The notes beneath the pieces are model-generated. The model saw only the letters and a list, made by a program, of their open reading frames with translations. It made no database searches and was not told the origin of the DNA. Below, piece by piece: positions 33,242 through 41,593 of a stretch of DNA of 64,000 nucleotides (the first letter of the stretch is position 1; each line of letters begins with the position of its first letter). Position numbers and translations under genes: made by a program. The stretch is from Corallococcus silvisoli (lineage in GTDB: Bacteria > Myxococcota > Myxococcia > Myxococcales > Myxococcaceae): positions 1,240,001 through 1,304,000 of the forward strand of contig NZ_JAAAPJ010000001.1 in NCBI RefSeq assembly GCF_009909145.1. The letters run 5' to 3'.

Positions 33242-33925
33242 TCACGCGGAGCGTCGCGAGCCTCCGCCGTGCGTCGACCCGTCTTTGAACCCCTCGATGC
33301 GGCGATAGAGAATGTACGAGTAGAGCACAGGGACTCCGACCGCCACCGCGATGGCCACGAGGAGGGGAATCGGGCCGCCGCCAAGAAGCCCCGAAACGAA
33401 GCTGACACCCCCGGCGAGGACAAAGAGCCTTCCGCCCAGGCGGTGCGTGCGGAGCCAGACTTCGTCACTCGCGAGCGTCCAGGGCGTCCGAATGCCACAG
33501 AAGAAGTTCTTGGTGAACTTCCCCATGAAGTTGCCCAAGACCACGAAGAGCAGCCCCGTGGCGCAGACGAGCACGCGGTCCATGGGCACGGGGACTCCGA
33601 TGCCTGCGAGCATGACCAGGGCCGTCACCAGGAACATGAACGCGAGAATCGCCGCCTGGATGCCCTCGTAGACGCCCTGAAACCGGTCCACGCGGAAGCC
33701 TTGCGGCGAGATCCGGGGGACGACCACCAAGAGCAGGAACATGCCGGCCATCACCAACGGCAGGAGGAAGGGGCCCCAGGGCTTCGACGCGTGGCCGTCC
33801 ACCACCCCGCTTGCATTCCAGTGGGTGGGCATCGATTCAGGGAGTCGGTTGTAGAGCACCGCCGCCATCACGAACGACCCGATGACGAGCCCCAGGCTCA
33901 ACAAGTTCGCACGGCTGATCTTCAT
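33242..33925 (-). CDS. sdpI: SdpI-family membrane protein
   Basis: A 227-aa inner-membrane protein. The N-terminal DUF1648 domain (LGLVIGSFVMAAVLYNRLPE, then MPTHWNASGVVDGHASKPWG) is followed by the SdpI domain with GNFMGKFTKNFFCGIRTPWT. In Bacillus subtilis SdpI is an immunity protein that also acts as a signal receptor sequestering the repressor SdpR. The start codon overlaps the stop of the sdpR-like gene by four bases (ATGA), so they are co-translated. No sdpC-type toxin gene is nearby, so a killing-factor role is not supported here. Confidence 0.87.
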   Translation of the reverse strand: MKISRANLLSLGLVIGSFVMAAVLYNRLPESMPTHWNASGVVDGHASKPWGPFLLPLVMAGMFLLLVVVPRISPQGFRVDRFQGVYEGIQAAILAFMFLVTALVMLAGIGVPVPMDRVLVCATGLLFVVLGNFMGKFTKNFFCGIRTPWTLASDEVWLRTHRLGGRLFVLAGGVSFVSGLLGGGPIPLLVAIAVAVGVPVLYSYILYRRIEGFKDGSTHGGGSRRSA

Positions 33926-34209
33926 GGCTGCTCTCCGTTCCGCTTGTCGACCTTGAAGAGGTCGAGAAGCATGGCCGCTACGTCTTCAAACACGGTCGTA
34001 TTGAGGGAGTAGACGAGCTGCTGCCCGCGCCGCTCGCAGCGCACCAGGTCGGCGGCCTTGAGGACGTTGAAGTGATGCGATAGCGACCCCTTCGTGATGT
34101 CGAACGCCTCCGCGAGCTCACCCGCGGTCTTCGACCCACCCTGCAGAAGCTTGAGCACACTGCGCCGGGTTGGATCCGAAATCGCCTTGAAGACCTCCTG
34201 CGTTCGCAT
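33922..34209 (-). CDS. sdpR: SdpR-like ArsR-family autorepressor
   Basis: A 95-aa winged-helix repressor: MRTQEVFKAISDPTRRSVLK, then ITKGSLSHHFNVLKAADLVR (recognition helix) and the wing RRGQQLVYSLNTTVF. The pairing with sdpI and the ATGA overlap define the sdpRI operon type. In Bacillus the repressor is held at the membrane by SdpI when ligand is present. An inverted repeat overlapping the -10 element upstream is its probable binding site. Confidence 0.9.
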   Translation of the reverse strand: MRTQEVFKAISDPTRRSVLKLLQGGSKTAGELAEAFDITKGSLSHHFNVLKAADLVRCERRGQQLVYSLNTTVFEDVAAMLLDLFKVDKRNGEQP

Positions 34210-34225
34210 CCCCGTCCCTTGATTG

Positions 34226-34266
34226 TTTGACGACTTTCAAAATAACGACCGGAGAAATCTTGTCAA
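34226..34266 (-). promoter_or_regulatory. sdpRI promoter with operator over the -10
   Basis: On the minus strand a perfect TTGACA (34261-34266) is followed after 16 bp by TATTTT (34239-34244), a sigma-70-like promoter. The inverted repeat TTTGA (34226-34230)/TCAAA (34237-34241) overlaps the -10 and lies about 17 bp upstream of the start codon, so a bound repressor would block transcription. Typical autoregulation of ArsR-type genes. Confidence 0.55.
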
Positions 34267-34499
34267 GGGGCTCTCGCCAGCACGCCTCCTCCTTCGCCGT
34301 AGGGGCAGGGGGAGCGCGGACCGCACGTGGTGCGGGACGGGCCCCAATCCATTCCTGCCGTTGTGGCGATTTCCGGCCGGTGGTCTGTCCAGTGCCTTAC
34401 ACCTTCGCTGGGCGTCAGGCTTGACGCTGCACCGAGCGGATAGTTCCGTCGCCCGCCTGCAGACTTCACGTCTTGGATGTGAAGTCCCTGGGGGGAGCC

Positions 34500-35438
34500 A
34501 TGTTGGAGACCTTCGATGCCGCGCGGCTGAAGAGCGCGGGCCCTACCACCTTGTCGGATGCGCTCGAGCGCGGGCGCATCGTCTACTTTCCCGAGAGTCC
34601 GGTGCTCCTCCCCTCGCCGGAGGATGCGGCGTTTCTGCGAGAGGAGCTTCCCTCACAGTTGAAGCGCAAGAACGTGAGCTATTACCCCGAGGCGCAGCGG
34701 CTGGTGGGGCTTGCCTCCGGAGGAGAGCTCGCCGCGCGCACGCATCGAATCCTGAGAGACCACTCGCGGCGCGTGACGGACTTCCTCACGGCGACCATGC
34801 CGGGCTTCGTGAAGGACTGGAGCGTGGGCACCTCCAGCTTTCGGCCACTCCAGGAGCGCGGGCGGAAGCTCAAGCCTCACGCGAGCAACGAGCTCATCCA
34901 TGTGGACGCTGGCGCATACGGCGCGACCCATGGCGACCGCATCCTGCGCTTCTTCATCAACCTGCACTCCACCGAGGAGCGGCGGTGGGCGACGCGAGGC
35001 ACGTTCGAAGCGCTCTACCTCCGCTATGGCGACATGGCGGGCGTCGCCCCGGCGAATGGGGGCGAGAGGCCGTTGCGGCCTGGGGGCGCGGGCCGGATGT
35101 ACTCGAGCCTGCTGCGAGGGGCATCCCGGCTCGGATTGAGGATGGCGCGGGTCGTCGACACCTCTCCGTATGACCGGGTGATGCGGCGCTTCCACAACTA
35201 CATGAAGGACACGCCAGAGTTCCAGGCGTCACGAGAGGGTTACGAGGAGTTCGGGTTCCCTCCCTTCTCCGCCTGGATGGTGCTCACCGACACCGTGAGC
35301 CACGCGTGCCTGTCCGGCCAGTACGCGCTCGTGGACACCTTCCTCATCCGGCTCTCGAGCTGCCGTCTCCCGGAGATCGCGCCGTATCACCTGCTGCAAT
35401 CCGCACCCGCGCGGTCGCCACGACGCGAAGCCGCGTGA
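34500..35438 (+). CDS. Kdo hydroxylase-family Fe(II)/2-oxoglutarate dioxygenase
   Basis: A 312-aa cytosolic enzyme. The motif ELIHVDAGAYGATHGDRILR contains the HxD pair (His134, Asp136) of Fe(II)/2-oxoglutarate dioxygenases, and VLTDTVSHACLSGQ offers a later His. The block resembles the Kdo hydroxylase (KdoO) family that adds a hydroxyl to the inner Kdo sugar of lipopolysaccharide, giving Ko. The ATG at 34500 follows GGGGGAG. It stands alone, flanked by the sdpRI pair and an unrelated esterase. If it works on Kdo, it would alter the charge and acid stability of the core; this remains family-level inference. Confidence 0.8.
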   Translation: MLETFDAARLKSAGPTTLSDALERGRIVYFPESPVLLPSPEDAAFLREELPSQLKRKNVSYYPEAQRLVGLASGGELAARTHRILRDHSRRVTDFLTATMPGFVKDWSVGTSSFRPLQERGRKLKPHASNELIHVDAGAYGATHGDRILRFFINLHSTEERRWATRGTFEALYLRYGDMAGVAPANGGERPLRPGGAGRMYSSLLRGASRLGLRMARVVDTSPYDRVMRRFHNYMKDTPEFQASREGYEEFGFPPFSAWMVLTDTVSHACLSGQYALVDTFLIRLSSCRLPEIAPYHLLQSAPARSPRREAA

Positions 35439-35578
35439 TGTCTGTCGGGCCGGTGGCCGCGCGACGCTGAATTGGGGCGGTGACAGTCCTCGTCGGCTCC
35501 GGTGTTCCCTTGAGGTGTGTCCGCCATCCCCCCGCGCTTCGCGGGGCCGTGGCGGCACTTCGCAAGGAAAGAAAGCCC

Positions 35579-37189
35579 ATGCATCCGTCATGCTCGTCGC
35601 TGGCGTCCACGTTCCAGGGCGCGTGGCGCCGTTGCTGCTCGTGGTTGGGGACTCCGGCCGCGTTGGGCCTCTGCATCCTCACCGGCGCCGGCTGTGGCGG
35701 AGAGGGACCTCGGAACCCGGAGGACCCGAATGCCACGCCCATGTACACGCGGGTCGACAACGCGGCCCTGGACGTGATGCCGGGCGTGTACCCCAACGCC
35801 GTTGACGGTTCGGACACGGGGGACCTCCAGGTCGCGGTGCTGAGCTCCGAGGGCCTTGATGCCAAGACCCTCGACCTCACCACGGTGGTGCTCACGAATC
35901 CCAAGGGGACGGGGAAGGTGCGGGCGAGCGGCGTGGGCACGCCGCGGGACGTGAATGGCGACGGCCGCCTGGATGCCCTCTTCAGCTTTCCCCTGCCGGC
36001 CCTGCGCGACGCGGGCGTGCTGACGCCGCAGACCACCCGGGTCCTCCTCGATGCGAAGACCCAGGGCGGCGCCGTCGTCTCCGCGCAGGACGGAGTGCAC
36101 GACGCACACCATGTCGTGGTGGACCTTCCCGTCCCCACCGGGCCCTACGCGGTGGGCACGACCGAGTTCACCTGGACGGACCCCGCGCGGGAGGAGACGT
36201 TCACGGCGTCCCCCGACGACCGCCGCGCGCTGCAGGTGCGGCTGTGGTACCCCGCGCGCCGGATGCCGCGGGCGCAGCCGTCCCCCTACTTCCTCAACCC
36301 GTACGAGGGGGAGCTGCTGGCCGCCTTGCAGGGGTTCCCGCCAGAGCTGTTCGGGTTCTTCTTCGCCCACTCCGTGCGCGACGCTCCCCTGGCGGAGGGC
36401 TCCGAGCGCTTCCCCGTCCTGCTCCTCTCGCCTGGCTATGGCACCGGGACGGCGGTCTACAGCGGCGCGGCGGAGGAGCTGACCAGCCAGGGCTACGTCG
36501 TGGCGGCCATCTCCCACCCCTTCACCGGGGGCCCCGTGGTGTTCCCGGACGGCCGGGTGGCGCCGCACACCGTCGACATCTCGCCGTTCGACGCCGCCCA
36601 GAACGCCCACATCCAAGGGGTGTGGACGGGGGATGCCCGGTTCGTGCTCGACCAGTTGGAGAAGCTCGGCGCCGAGGCGTCGGGGAGCCCCTTCGTCGGC
36701 CGGTTCGACTTCTCGCGGGTGGGCATGTGGGGTCATTCCTTCGGAGGCTCGACGGCGGCGGATGCCTGTCGCACGGATGCGCGCTTCAAGGCGGGCCTCA
36801 ACATGGACGGGTCCTTCCACGGGGACCTGGACGCGGAGGTCCATGTCCCGTTCCTCGTGATGAACAGCGATGGCGCGGCCATGGACTCCACGCGGGCCGC
36901 CTTCTTCCAGAAGCTGCGCGCCACCGGCTACGACGCGAGCATCCATGGCACCGGCCACTTCAGCTTCAGCGACATCGCCCTGGCCCTGCCGCTGGTACGG
37001 ACCTACGCACCGCAGGCGACAGGCACGGACATCCAGATCGGGAACCTGGAGGGCACGCGCGCGTTCGCCCTGACCGTCACGTACCTACGCGCCTTCTTCG
37101 ACAAGCACCTTCGCGAGGGAACCACCCCGTTGCTCGACGGCCCCTCACCGGAGTACCCGGAGGTCGAGCTGGTCGTCCACCGCCCCTGA
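35579..37189 (+). CDS. secreted PAF-acetylhydrolase-like esterase
   Basis: A 536-aa protein with a signal region (LGLCILTGAGCGG). Residues 60-170 form an Ig-like N-terminal domain rich in short beta strands (TTVVLTNPKGTGKVRASGVG), then the hydrolase domain: SERFPVLLLSPGYGTGTAVY gives the oxyanion strand, VGMWGHSFGGSTAAD the nucleophile elbow with Ser, and GTGHFSFSD the catalytic His. The pattern matches platelet-activating-factor acetylhydrolase/dienelactone-type secreted enzymes that cleave short acyl chains from phospholipids. ATG 35579 has AAGGAAAG. Substrate unknown. Confidence 0.83.
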   Translation: MHPSCSSLASTFQGAWRRCCSWLGTPAALGLCILTGAGCGGEGPRNPEDPNATPMYTRVDNAALDVMPGVYPNAVDGSDTGDLQVAVLSSEGLDAKTLDLTTVVLTNPKGTGKVRASGVGTPRDVNGDGRLDALFSFPLPALRDAGVLTPQTTRVLLDAKTQGGAVVSAQDGVHDAHHVVVDLPVPTGPYAVGTTEFTWTDPAREETFTASPDDRRALQVRLWYPARRMPRAQPSPYFLNPYEGELLAALQGFPPELFGFFFAHSVRDAPLAEGSERFPVLLLSPGYGTGTAVYSGAAEELTSQGYVVAAISHPFTGGPVVFPDGRVAPHTVDISPFDAAQNAHIQGVWTGDARFVLDQLEKLGAEASGSPFVGRFDFSRVGMWGHSFGGSTAADACRTDARFKAGLNMDGSFHGDLDAEVHVPFLVMNSDGAAMDSTRAAFFQKLRATGYDASIHGTGHFSFSDIALALPLVRTYAPQATGTDIQIGNLEGTRAFALTVTYLRAFFDKHLREGTTPLLDGPSPEYPEVELVVHRP

Positions 37190-37347
37190 TGTCTCATCAA
37201 TTCGCTGCGGTACGGGATGAGCGTGGTCTGCTGGCCACTTCCCAGCGCGCAGTGTCGTGATTTCGATAGGAATGACCTGGGGCCGATCCTGCGCTCCCTG
37301 CAAGGCATGTGAGGCTTTCCGGCGGCGACTCTTCCCGGGAGCCCCAC

Positions 37348-39315
37348 ATGCCAACGAAGCCGTGGATGCGAGCGTTTGGACTGCTGTCCCTTGGCATCCT
37401 GCTGCTGGGAGGCGGTGCCCCTCTCATCGGGACCGCTCCCAGCGTCCCTCCGGAGTGTGAGCCAGAGACGCACGACTGGGAGACGAGCTCGCTCCCCGAG
37501 GCGGACACCTACGTCGAGGAGGCTTTTCCAGACAGGATTCACGGGCGAAGTACCGTGTTGGTCTCGGACGGCAATCCTCGCCAGGAGATCTACATGCGCT
37601 TCCGCGTCGCCGATACCACCGGTCGACTCGGGGCCTGGCTGGATGTCCCCGTTCTGGATGGCACCTCCAACGCGCCTGCCCTCCACCTCACCCAGCCGGA
37701 TTGGGATGAGGGGACGCTGACCTGGATGACCCGCCCGGCGCTTCTGGGCGGGCCCGTCGCAAACGTCGGACAGGCTCCCTCTGGCAGCCATATCCAATAC
37801 GACCTGGGGCAGGTGGTCACGGGGCCAGGGGTCTACTCCTTCGCGCTCATTCCCGAATCCACGGATGGAATGGACATCCGTGCGCTGGATGCTCGAAACG
37901 CCGACACCCCGAAGCTCATCATCCCGGTTCGACAGTCCACCTGCACGTATCGCGGGACTGGCGGGACGCTGGGGCAGCCCTGGCGCTATGGCGGCGCTGG
38001 AGACGAGGTGGCGCGAGCGATGGCGACGGATGGGACGGGAGCCTTCGTCCTCGCGGGGGCCTATGGCGTGGGCGGCAGGCTGGGGCCCGTGGGCTTCCCC
38101 GGGCAGAGAGGGTTGATGCTGGGCCGCTTCCGCGCGGACGGCAGCCACGACTGGTCGCGGGGCTACGCCCAGGAGTCGGCGGTGATGACGGTGGAGGACG
38201 TGGCGCTGACGTCCCTGGGGAACATCCTGGTGGTGGGCAGCTACACGGGCACGCCGAACCTGGGGACGGGTCCCTTGCCAACAGCGGTGGAGGCCACCGT
38301 CCCGGCGATGTTCATCGCGAAGTTCTCTCCGAACGGGACGCCTGTCTGGGCGAAGGGCTTCGTGGCCAGCCTCGCGCAGGGAGGCGTCACGCGACGCGTG
38401 CCCGCGAGCGCGGCGTCGGTGGCCACGGACGCGCAGGGGAGCCTCATCGTCACCGGCTCCTTTCATGGAGCCATGAGCCTGGGGGGAGGGGTGCTGGACG
38501 CGGGACCTTCGAGCCGCGACGCGCGCAATCCCCAGCCGGGAATGTTCCTCGCGCGCTTCTCCTGGGAGGGGACCCACCTCTGGTCCAAGGCCTTTCCAGG
38601 GCTCGACGGAGGGCCCACGCAAGGGTTCCGGGTCGTGACAGACAGCGTCGGCAATGTGGTGGTGGGCGGCGTGGCGAGTGGGGCTGGCGATTACGACAAG
38701 GTCCTGGACGCCCGAGTCTGGAATACGCCGGTCATCGCCAGATTCTCTCCGGAGGGGGTGATGCAATGGACGCGGGCCCTGGAGTTTGCCGATGGGAGGG
38801 TGAATGGACTCACGCTCCTCCCGGGAGACGCGGTGGCCTTCAGCGGGAGCTTCAGGCACTCGTTCTATTTTGGGAATGAGAAGGTCTACAGCTCCAGAGG
38901 GGGAGGAGACCTCTCTGGAGGCATTCCAGACGCGATGCTGGGGGTGCTCGAATCCTGGGGGGCGGATCGCTGGGCGCGGGCGCTGGGGGATACGGCTCGT
39001 GAACAGGCACTGCGCATGGCGGCGGACGCACAGAGCCGGCTCGTTGTGTTGGGAGATCTCGCGGGGGGCTCGGATGTGGGCGGGGGATACATCTCGACCG
39101 GAGGAAGGGGCTTCGTGGCCAGCTATGCTCTGGGGAGCGGCGCGCATCGCTGGTCTCGTGCCCTGCCAGAGGGGCTGGAGCCCGCGTTGTTGGGGCTGAC
39201 GCCGACGGGAGCCGTGCGCGTCGGGGGTTCGTTCACCGGGACATTGCGTGTGCGTCAGGCGACCTACACCTCCCAGGGGGGCGCGGATGTGATGCTCCTG
39301 AATCTGTCGCCTTGA
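37348..39315 (+). CDS. secreted DNRLRE/CBM96-like propeller protein, copy 1
   Basis: A 655-aa secreted protein. Signal peptide (FGLLSLGILLLGGGAPLIG), then a DNRLRE/CBM96-like beta-sandwich (LPEADTYVEEAFPDRIHGRS, RQEIYMRFRV, TLTWMTRP) of about 170 residues, and a C-terminal multi-blade region of repeats (DGTGAFVLAGAYG, SLGNILVVGSYTG, DAQGSLIVTGSFHG). The CBM96 type binds polysaccharides such as alginate in known cases. No catalytic residues are visible. It is the first of a tandem pair; 65 bp separate the stop from the chosen start of copy 2, and the central region is nearly identical. Confidence 0.85.
   Translation: MPTKPWMRAFGLLSLGILLLGGGAPLIGTAPSVPPECEPETHDWETSSLPEADTYVEEAFPDRIHGRSTVLVSDGNPRQEIYMRFRVADTTGRLGAWLDVPVLDGTSNAPALHLTQPDWDEGTLTWMTRPALLGGPVANVGQAPSGSHIQYDLGQVVTGPGVYSFALIPESTDGMDIRALDARNADTPKLIIPVRQSTCTYRGTGGTLGQPWRYGGAGDEVARAMATDGTGAFVLAGAYGVGGRLGPVGFPGQRGLMLGRFRADGSHDWSRGYAQESAVMTVEDVALTSLGNILVVGSYTGTPNLGTGPLPTAVEATVPAMFIAKFSPNGTPVWAKGFVASLAQGGVTRRVPASAASVATDAQGSLIVTGSFHGAMSLGGGVLDAGPSSRDARNPQPGMFLARFSWEGTHLWSKAFPGLDGGPTQGFRVVTDSVGNVVVGGVASGAGDYDKVLDARVWNTPVIARFSPEGVMQWTRALEFADGRVNGLTLLPGDAVAFSGSFRHSFYFGNEKVYSSRGGGDLSGGIPDAMLGVLESWGADRWARALGDTAREQALRMAADAQSRLVVLGDLAGGSDVGGGYISTGGRGFVASYALGSGAHRWSRALPEGLEPALLGLTPTGAVRVGGSFTGTLRVRQATYTSQGGADVMLLNLSP
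38080..38303 (+). repeat. 224-bp identical block, copy in gene 1
   Basis: These 224 bases are the same, base for base, as 40112-40335 in the neighbouring paralog (direct repeat, 2032-bp offset). It encodes propeller segment GPVGFPGQRG to TAVEATVP in both. Just outside the block the two copies differ at scattered sites, so exchange by gene conversion or a recent duplication is likely. Confidence 0.9.
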
Positions 39316-39379
39316 GGCCATGCAGGGCGAGCTTGAGACAAATGAGAGTGTCAGTGGTCAGTCGCGCTGGGGGCTCCGT

Positions 39380-41350
39380 ATGCTGATGCGTTCAGGGTTG
39401 AGAGTATTTGGGGCGTTGCCCCTGTGCGGCGCGCTGTTGGGAGGCGGGATGCCTTCTGTCGCGGTGGCCTCAACGGTGCCCTTGGCGTGCGAGCCTGACC
39501 TTCGCTTCTGGAGGTACCCCTGGACTCCTCAAGCAGATACGTACGTCGAGGAGGCTTCGCCGGACCAGAGTCATGGCAGTGACACGGTGCTCAGTGTGGA
39601 TGGCAGCCCACGCAAAGAGGTCTACCAGCGCTTCGAAATCCTTGGTGGCGAGGACATCCTGAGTGCCTGGCTCAGGGTGCCCGTCGTGGAGGGCACGTCC
39701 AAGGGTCCCTCCCTCTACGCCACCGAGACGAACTGGGCTGAGTATGCGACGACCTGGAATACTCGACCGAACCTGATGGGCGGGTTGTTGGCGAGCGTGG
39801 GGCCAGTCACCTCTGGAGGTCAGGCCCGATATGATTTGAGCGACGTGGTCACGACGCCAGGTGTCTACTCCTTCGCGCTCATTCCTGAGTCAAATGACGG
39901 AATGGATTTCAACTCGCGAGAGATGTGGAGGACTGGCGTCCCGAGCCTCGAAGTCTTGTTCGACTGGTCCAACTGCACCTATCGCGGGACCGGCGGGGCG
40001 CTGGGGCAGCCCTGGCGCTATGGCGGCGCTGGAGACGAGGTGGCGCGAGCGATGGCAACGGATGGGACGGGAGCCTTCGTCCTCGCCGGGGCCTATGGCG
40101 CGGGCGGCAAACTGGGGCCCGTGGGCTTCCCCGGGCAGAGAGGGTTGATGCTGGGCCGCTTCCGCGCGGACGGCAGCCACGACTGGTCGCGGGGCTACGC
40201 CCAGGAGTCGGCGGTGATGACGGTGGAGGACGTGGCGCTGACGTCCCTGGGGAACATCCTGGTGGTGGGCAGCTACACGGGCACGCCGAACCTGGGGACG
40301 GGTCCCTTGCCAACAGCGGTGGAGGCCACCGTCCCAGCGATGTTCATCGCGAAGTTCTCTCCGAATGGGACGCCTGTCTGGGCGAAGGGCTTCGTGGCCA
40401 GCCTCGCGCAGGGGGGCACTCCGCGGCGCGTGCCCGCGAGCGCGGCGTCGGTGGCCACGGACGCGCAGGGGAGCCTCATCGTCACCGGCTCCTTCCATGG
40501 AACCATGAACCTGGGGGGAGGGACGCTGGACGCGGGACCTTCGAGTCGTGACTCGCTCCGTCCCCAGCCGGGAATGTTCCTCGCGCGCTTCTCCTGGGAG
40601 GGGACCCACCTCTGGTCCAAGGCCTTTCCAGGGCTCGCTGGGGGGAACACGCAAGGGTTCCGAGTCGTGACAGACAGCGTCGGCAACGTGGTCGCGGGCG
40701 GGGTCGCGAGTGGCGACTCCACCACGGGCGAAGTGGTCCTGGGCGCGATGTATGCGGGAGTGCCTTTCATCGCCAAGTTCTCTCCGGAGGGGGCTCCGCT
40801 CTGGGCACGCGCCCTGAACGAGCCAGACGGGAGGGTCAATGGACTCGCCATCCTCCCGGGAGACGCCGTGGCCTTCAGCGGGAGCTTCAGGCCCTGGTTC
40901 GATTTCGGCGGACAGTGGATCTATAGCTACACCTGGGAGAACGACCCGTATCGGGAAATCCCAGATGTGATGCTGGGCGTGATTGAGCCTGGCGGAGCGG
41001 ATCGCTGGGCGCGTGCGATTGGCTCCGAGAACCATGAGCACGCTGTGCGAATGGTGGCGGATTCGCAGGGGCGGATCGTGATCTTGGGTGACTTCGCGGG
41101 CGGTTCTGATGTGGGCGGAGGGTTTATTTCGAGCCAGGGAAATGGGTTCGTGGCCAGCTATGACCCGGGGAGCGGCGCGCACCGTTGGTCGCGTGCGCTG
41201 CCACTCGGCATGGAGCCCGCGTTGCTGGGCGTGACATCGACAGGAGGCGTGCGCGTCGGTGGGTCGTTCAGTGGATCATTGCGATTGCGTTCGATGACCC
41301 ATGGCTCCGCGGGCGGCTCGGATGTGATGCTCCTGAACATGTCACCCTGA
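39380..41350 (+). CDS. secreted DNRLRE/CBM96-like propeller protein, copy 2
   Basis: A 656-aa tandem paralog of the preceding gene with the same architecture: signal peptide (FGALPLCGALLGGGMPSVAV), DNRLRE/CBM96-like domain (PQADTYVEEASPDQSHGSDT, KEVYQRFEIL, ATTWNTRP) and a propeller region beginning GDEVARAMATDGTGAFVLAG. The N-terminal domains are clearly more diverged than the central propeller, and the tail again diverges (SFSGSLRLRSMTHGSAGGSD). ATG 39380 chosen; ATG 39386 and an alternative upstream start at 39320 exist. The function is likely polysaccharide or surface binding. Confidence 0.85.
   Translation: MLMRSGLRVFGALPLCGALLGGGMPSVAVASTVPLACEPDLRFWRYPWTPQADTYVEEASPDQSHGSDTVLSVDGSPRKEVYQRFEILGGEDILSAWLRVPVVEGTSKGPSLYATETNWAEYATTWNTRPNLMGGLLASVGPVTSGGQARYDLSDVVTTPGVYSFALIPESNDGMDFNSREMWRTGVPSLEVLFDWSNCTYRGTGGALGQPWRYGGAGDEVARAMATDGTGAFVLAGAYGAGGKLGPVGFPGQRGLMLGRFRADGSHDWSRGYAQESAVMTVEDVALTSLGNILVVGSYTGTPNLGTGPLPTAVEATVPAMFIAKFSPNGTPVWAKGFVASLAQGGTPRRVPASAASVATDAQGSLIVTGSFHGTMNLGGGTLDAGPSSRDSLRPQPGMFLARFSWEGTHLWSKAFPGLAGGNTQGFRVVTDSVGNVVAGGVASGDSTTGEVVLGAMYAGVPFIAKFSPEGAPLWARALNEPDGRVNGLAILPGDAVAFSGSFRPWFDFGGQWIYSYTWENDPYREIPDVMLGVIEPGGADRWARAIGSENHEHAVRMVADSQGRIVILGDFAGGSDVGGGFISSQGNGFVASYDPGSGAHRWSRALPLGMEPALLGVTSTGGVRVGGSFSGSLRLRSMTHGSAGGSDVMLLNMSP
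40112..40335 (+). repeat. 224-bp identical block, copy in gene 2
   Basis: Second copy of the exact 224-bp repeat shared with 38080-38303. Identity stays high but not perfect for several hundred bases on both sides within the two genes, then falls. Confidence 0.9.
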
Positions 41351-41593
41351 AGTGACCGAGCCTGGGGCGGGCCGGCCACGCCTGAATCCATGCGTCGAGC
41401 ACCCAGCGGGCCTTCCCTCCGTGGCAGGTGCGAGCCGCTCGACCTGTCTCCACTCCGCGAACCGTGCCTTCGCTCCGCGGTCACTGGCTGGCGCGTGTCC
41501 GCGCGCGACATGCGCTCGTCTGCGGCCGCGCTCTGTCGCCTCAACGAGTTCATGACGCGGCGTACGGATTTTGGCTAAACACAGCGCCTTCCC

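Noticed and set aside
33242..34209. Full SdpABC killing system
   Set aside because: Only the sdpR and sdpI types are present; no sdpA, sdpB or sdpC candidate is in the window.
35588..36958. Minus-strand frame of 456 codons opposite the PAF-acetylhydrolase-like gene
   Set aside because: No recognisable motif and opposite to a well-supported gene.
37003..39321. Minus-strand frame of 772 codons opposite the first propeller paralog
   Set aside because: Same type of antisense artefact; the plus strand encodes the coherent secreted protein.
38080..40335. Repeat as a mobile element
   Set aside because: The 224-bp identical blocks lie inside two homologous coding regions with no terminal inverted repeats, target duplication or transposase; gene conversion fits better.
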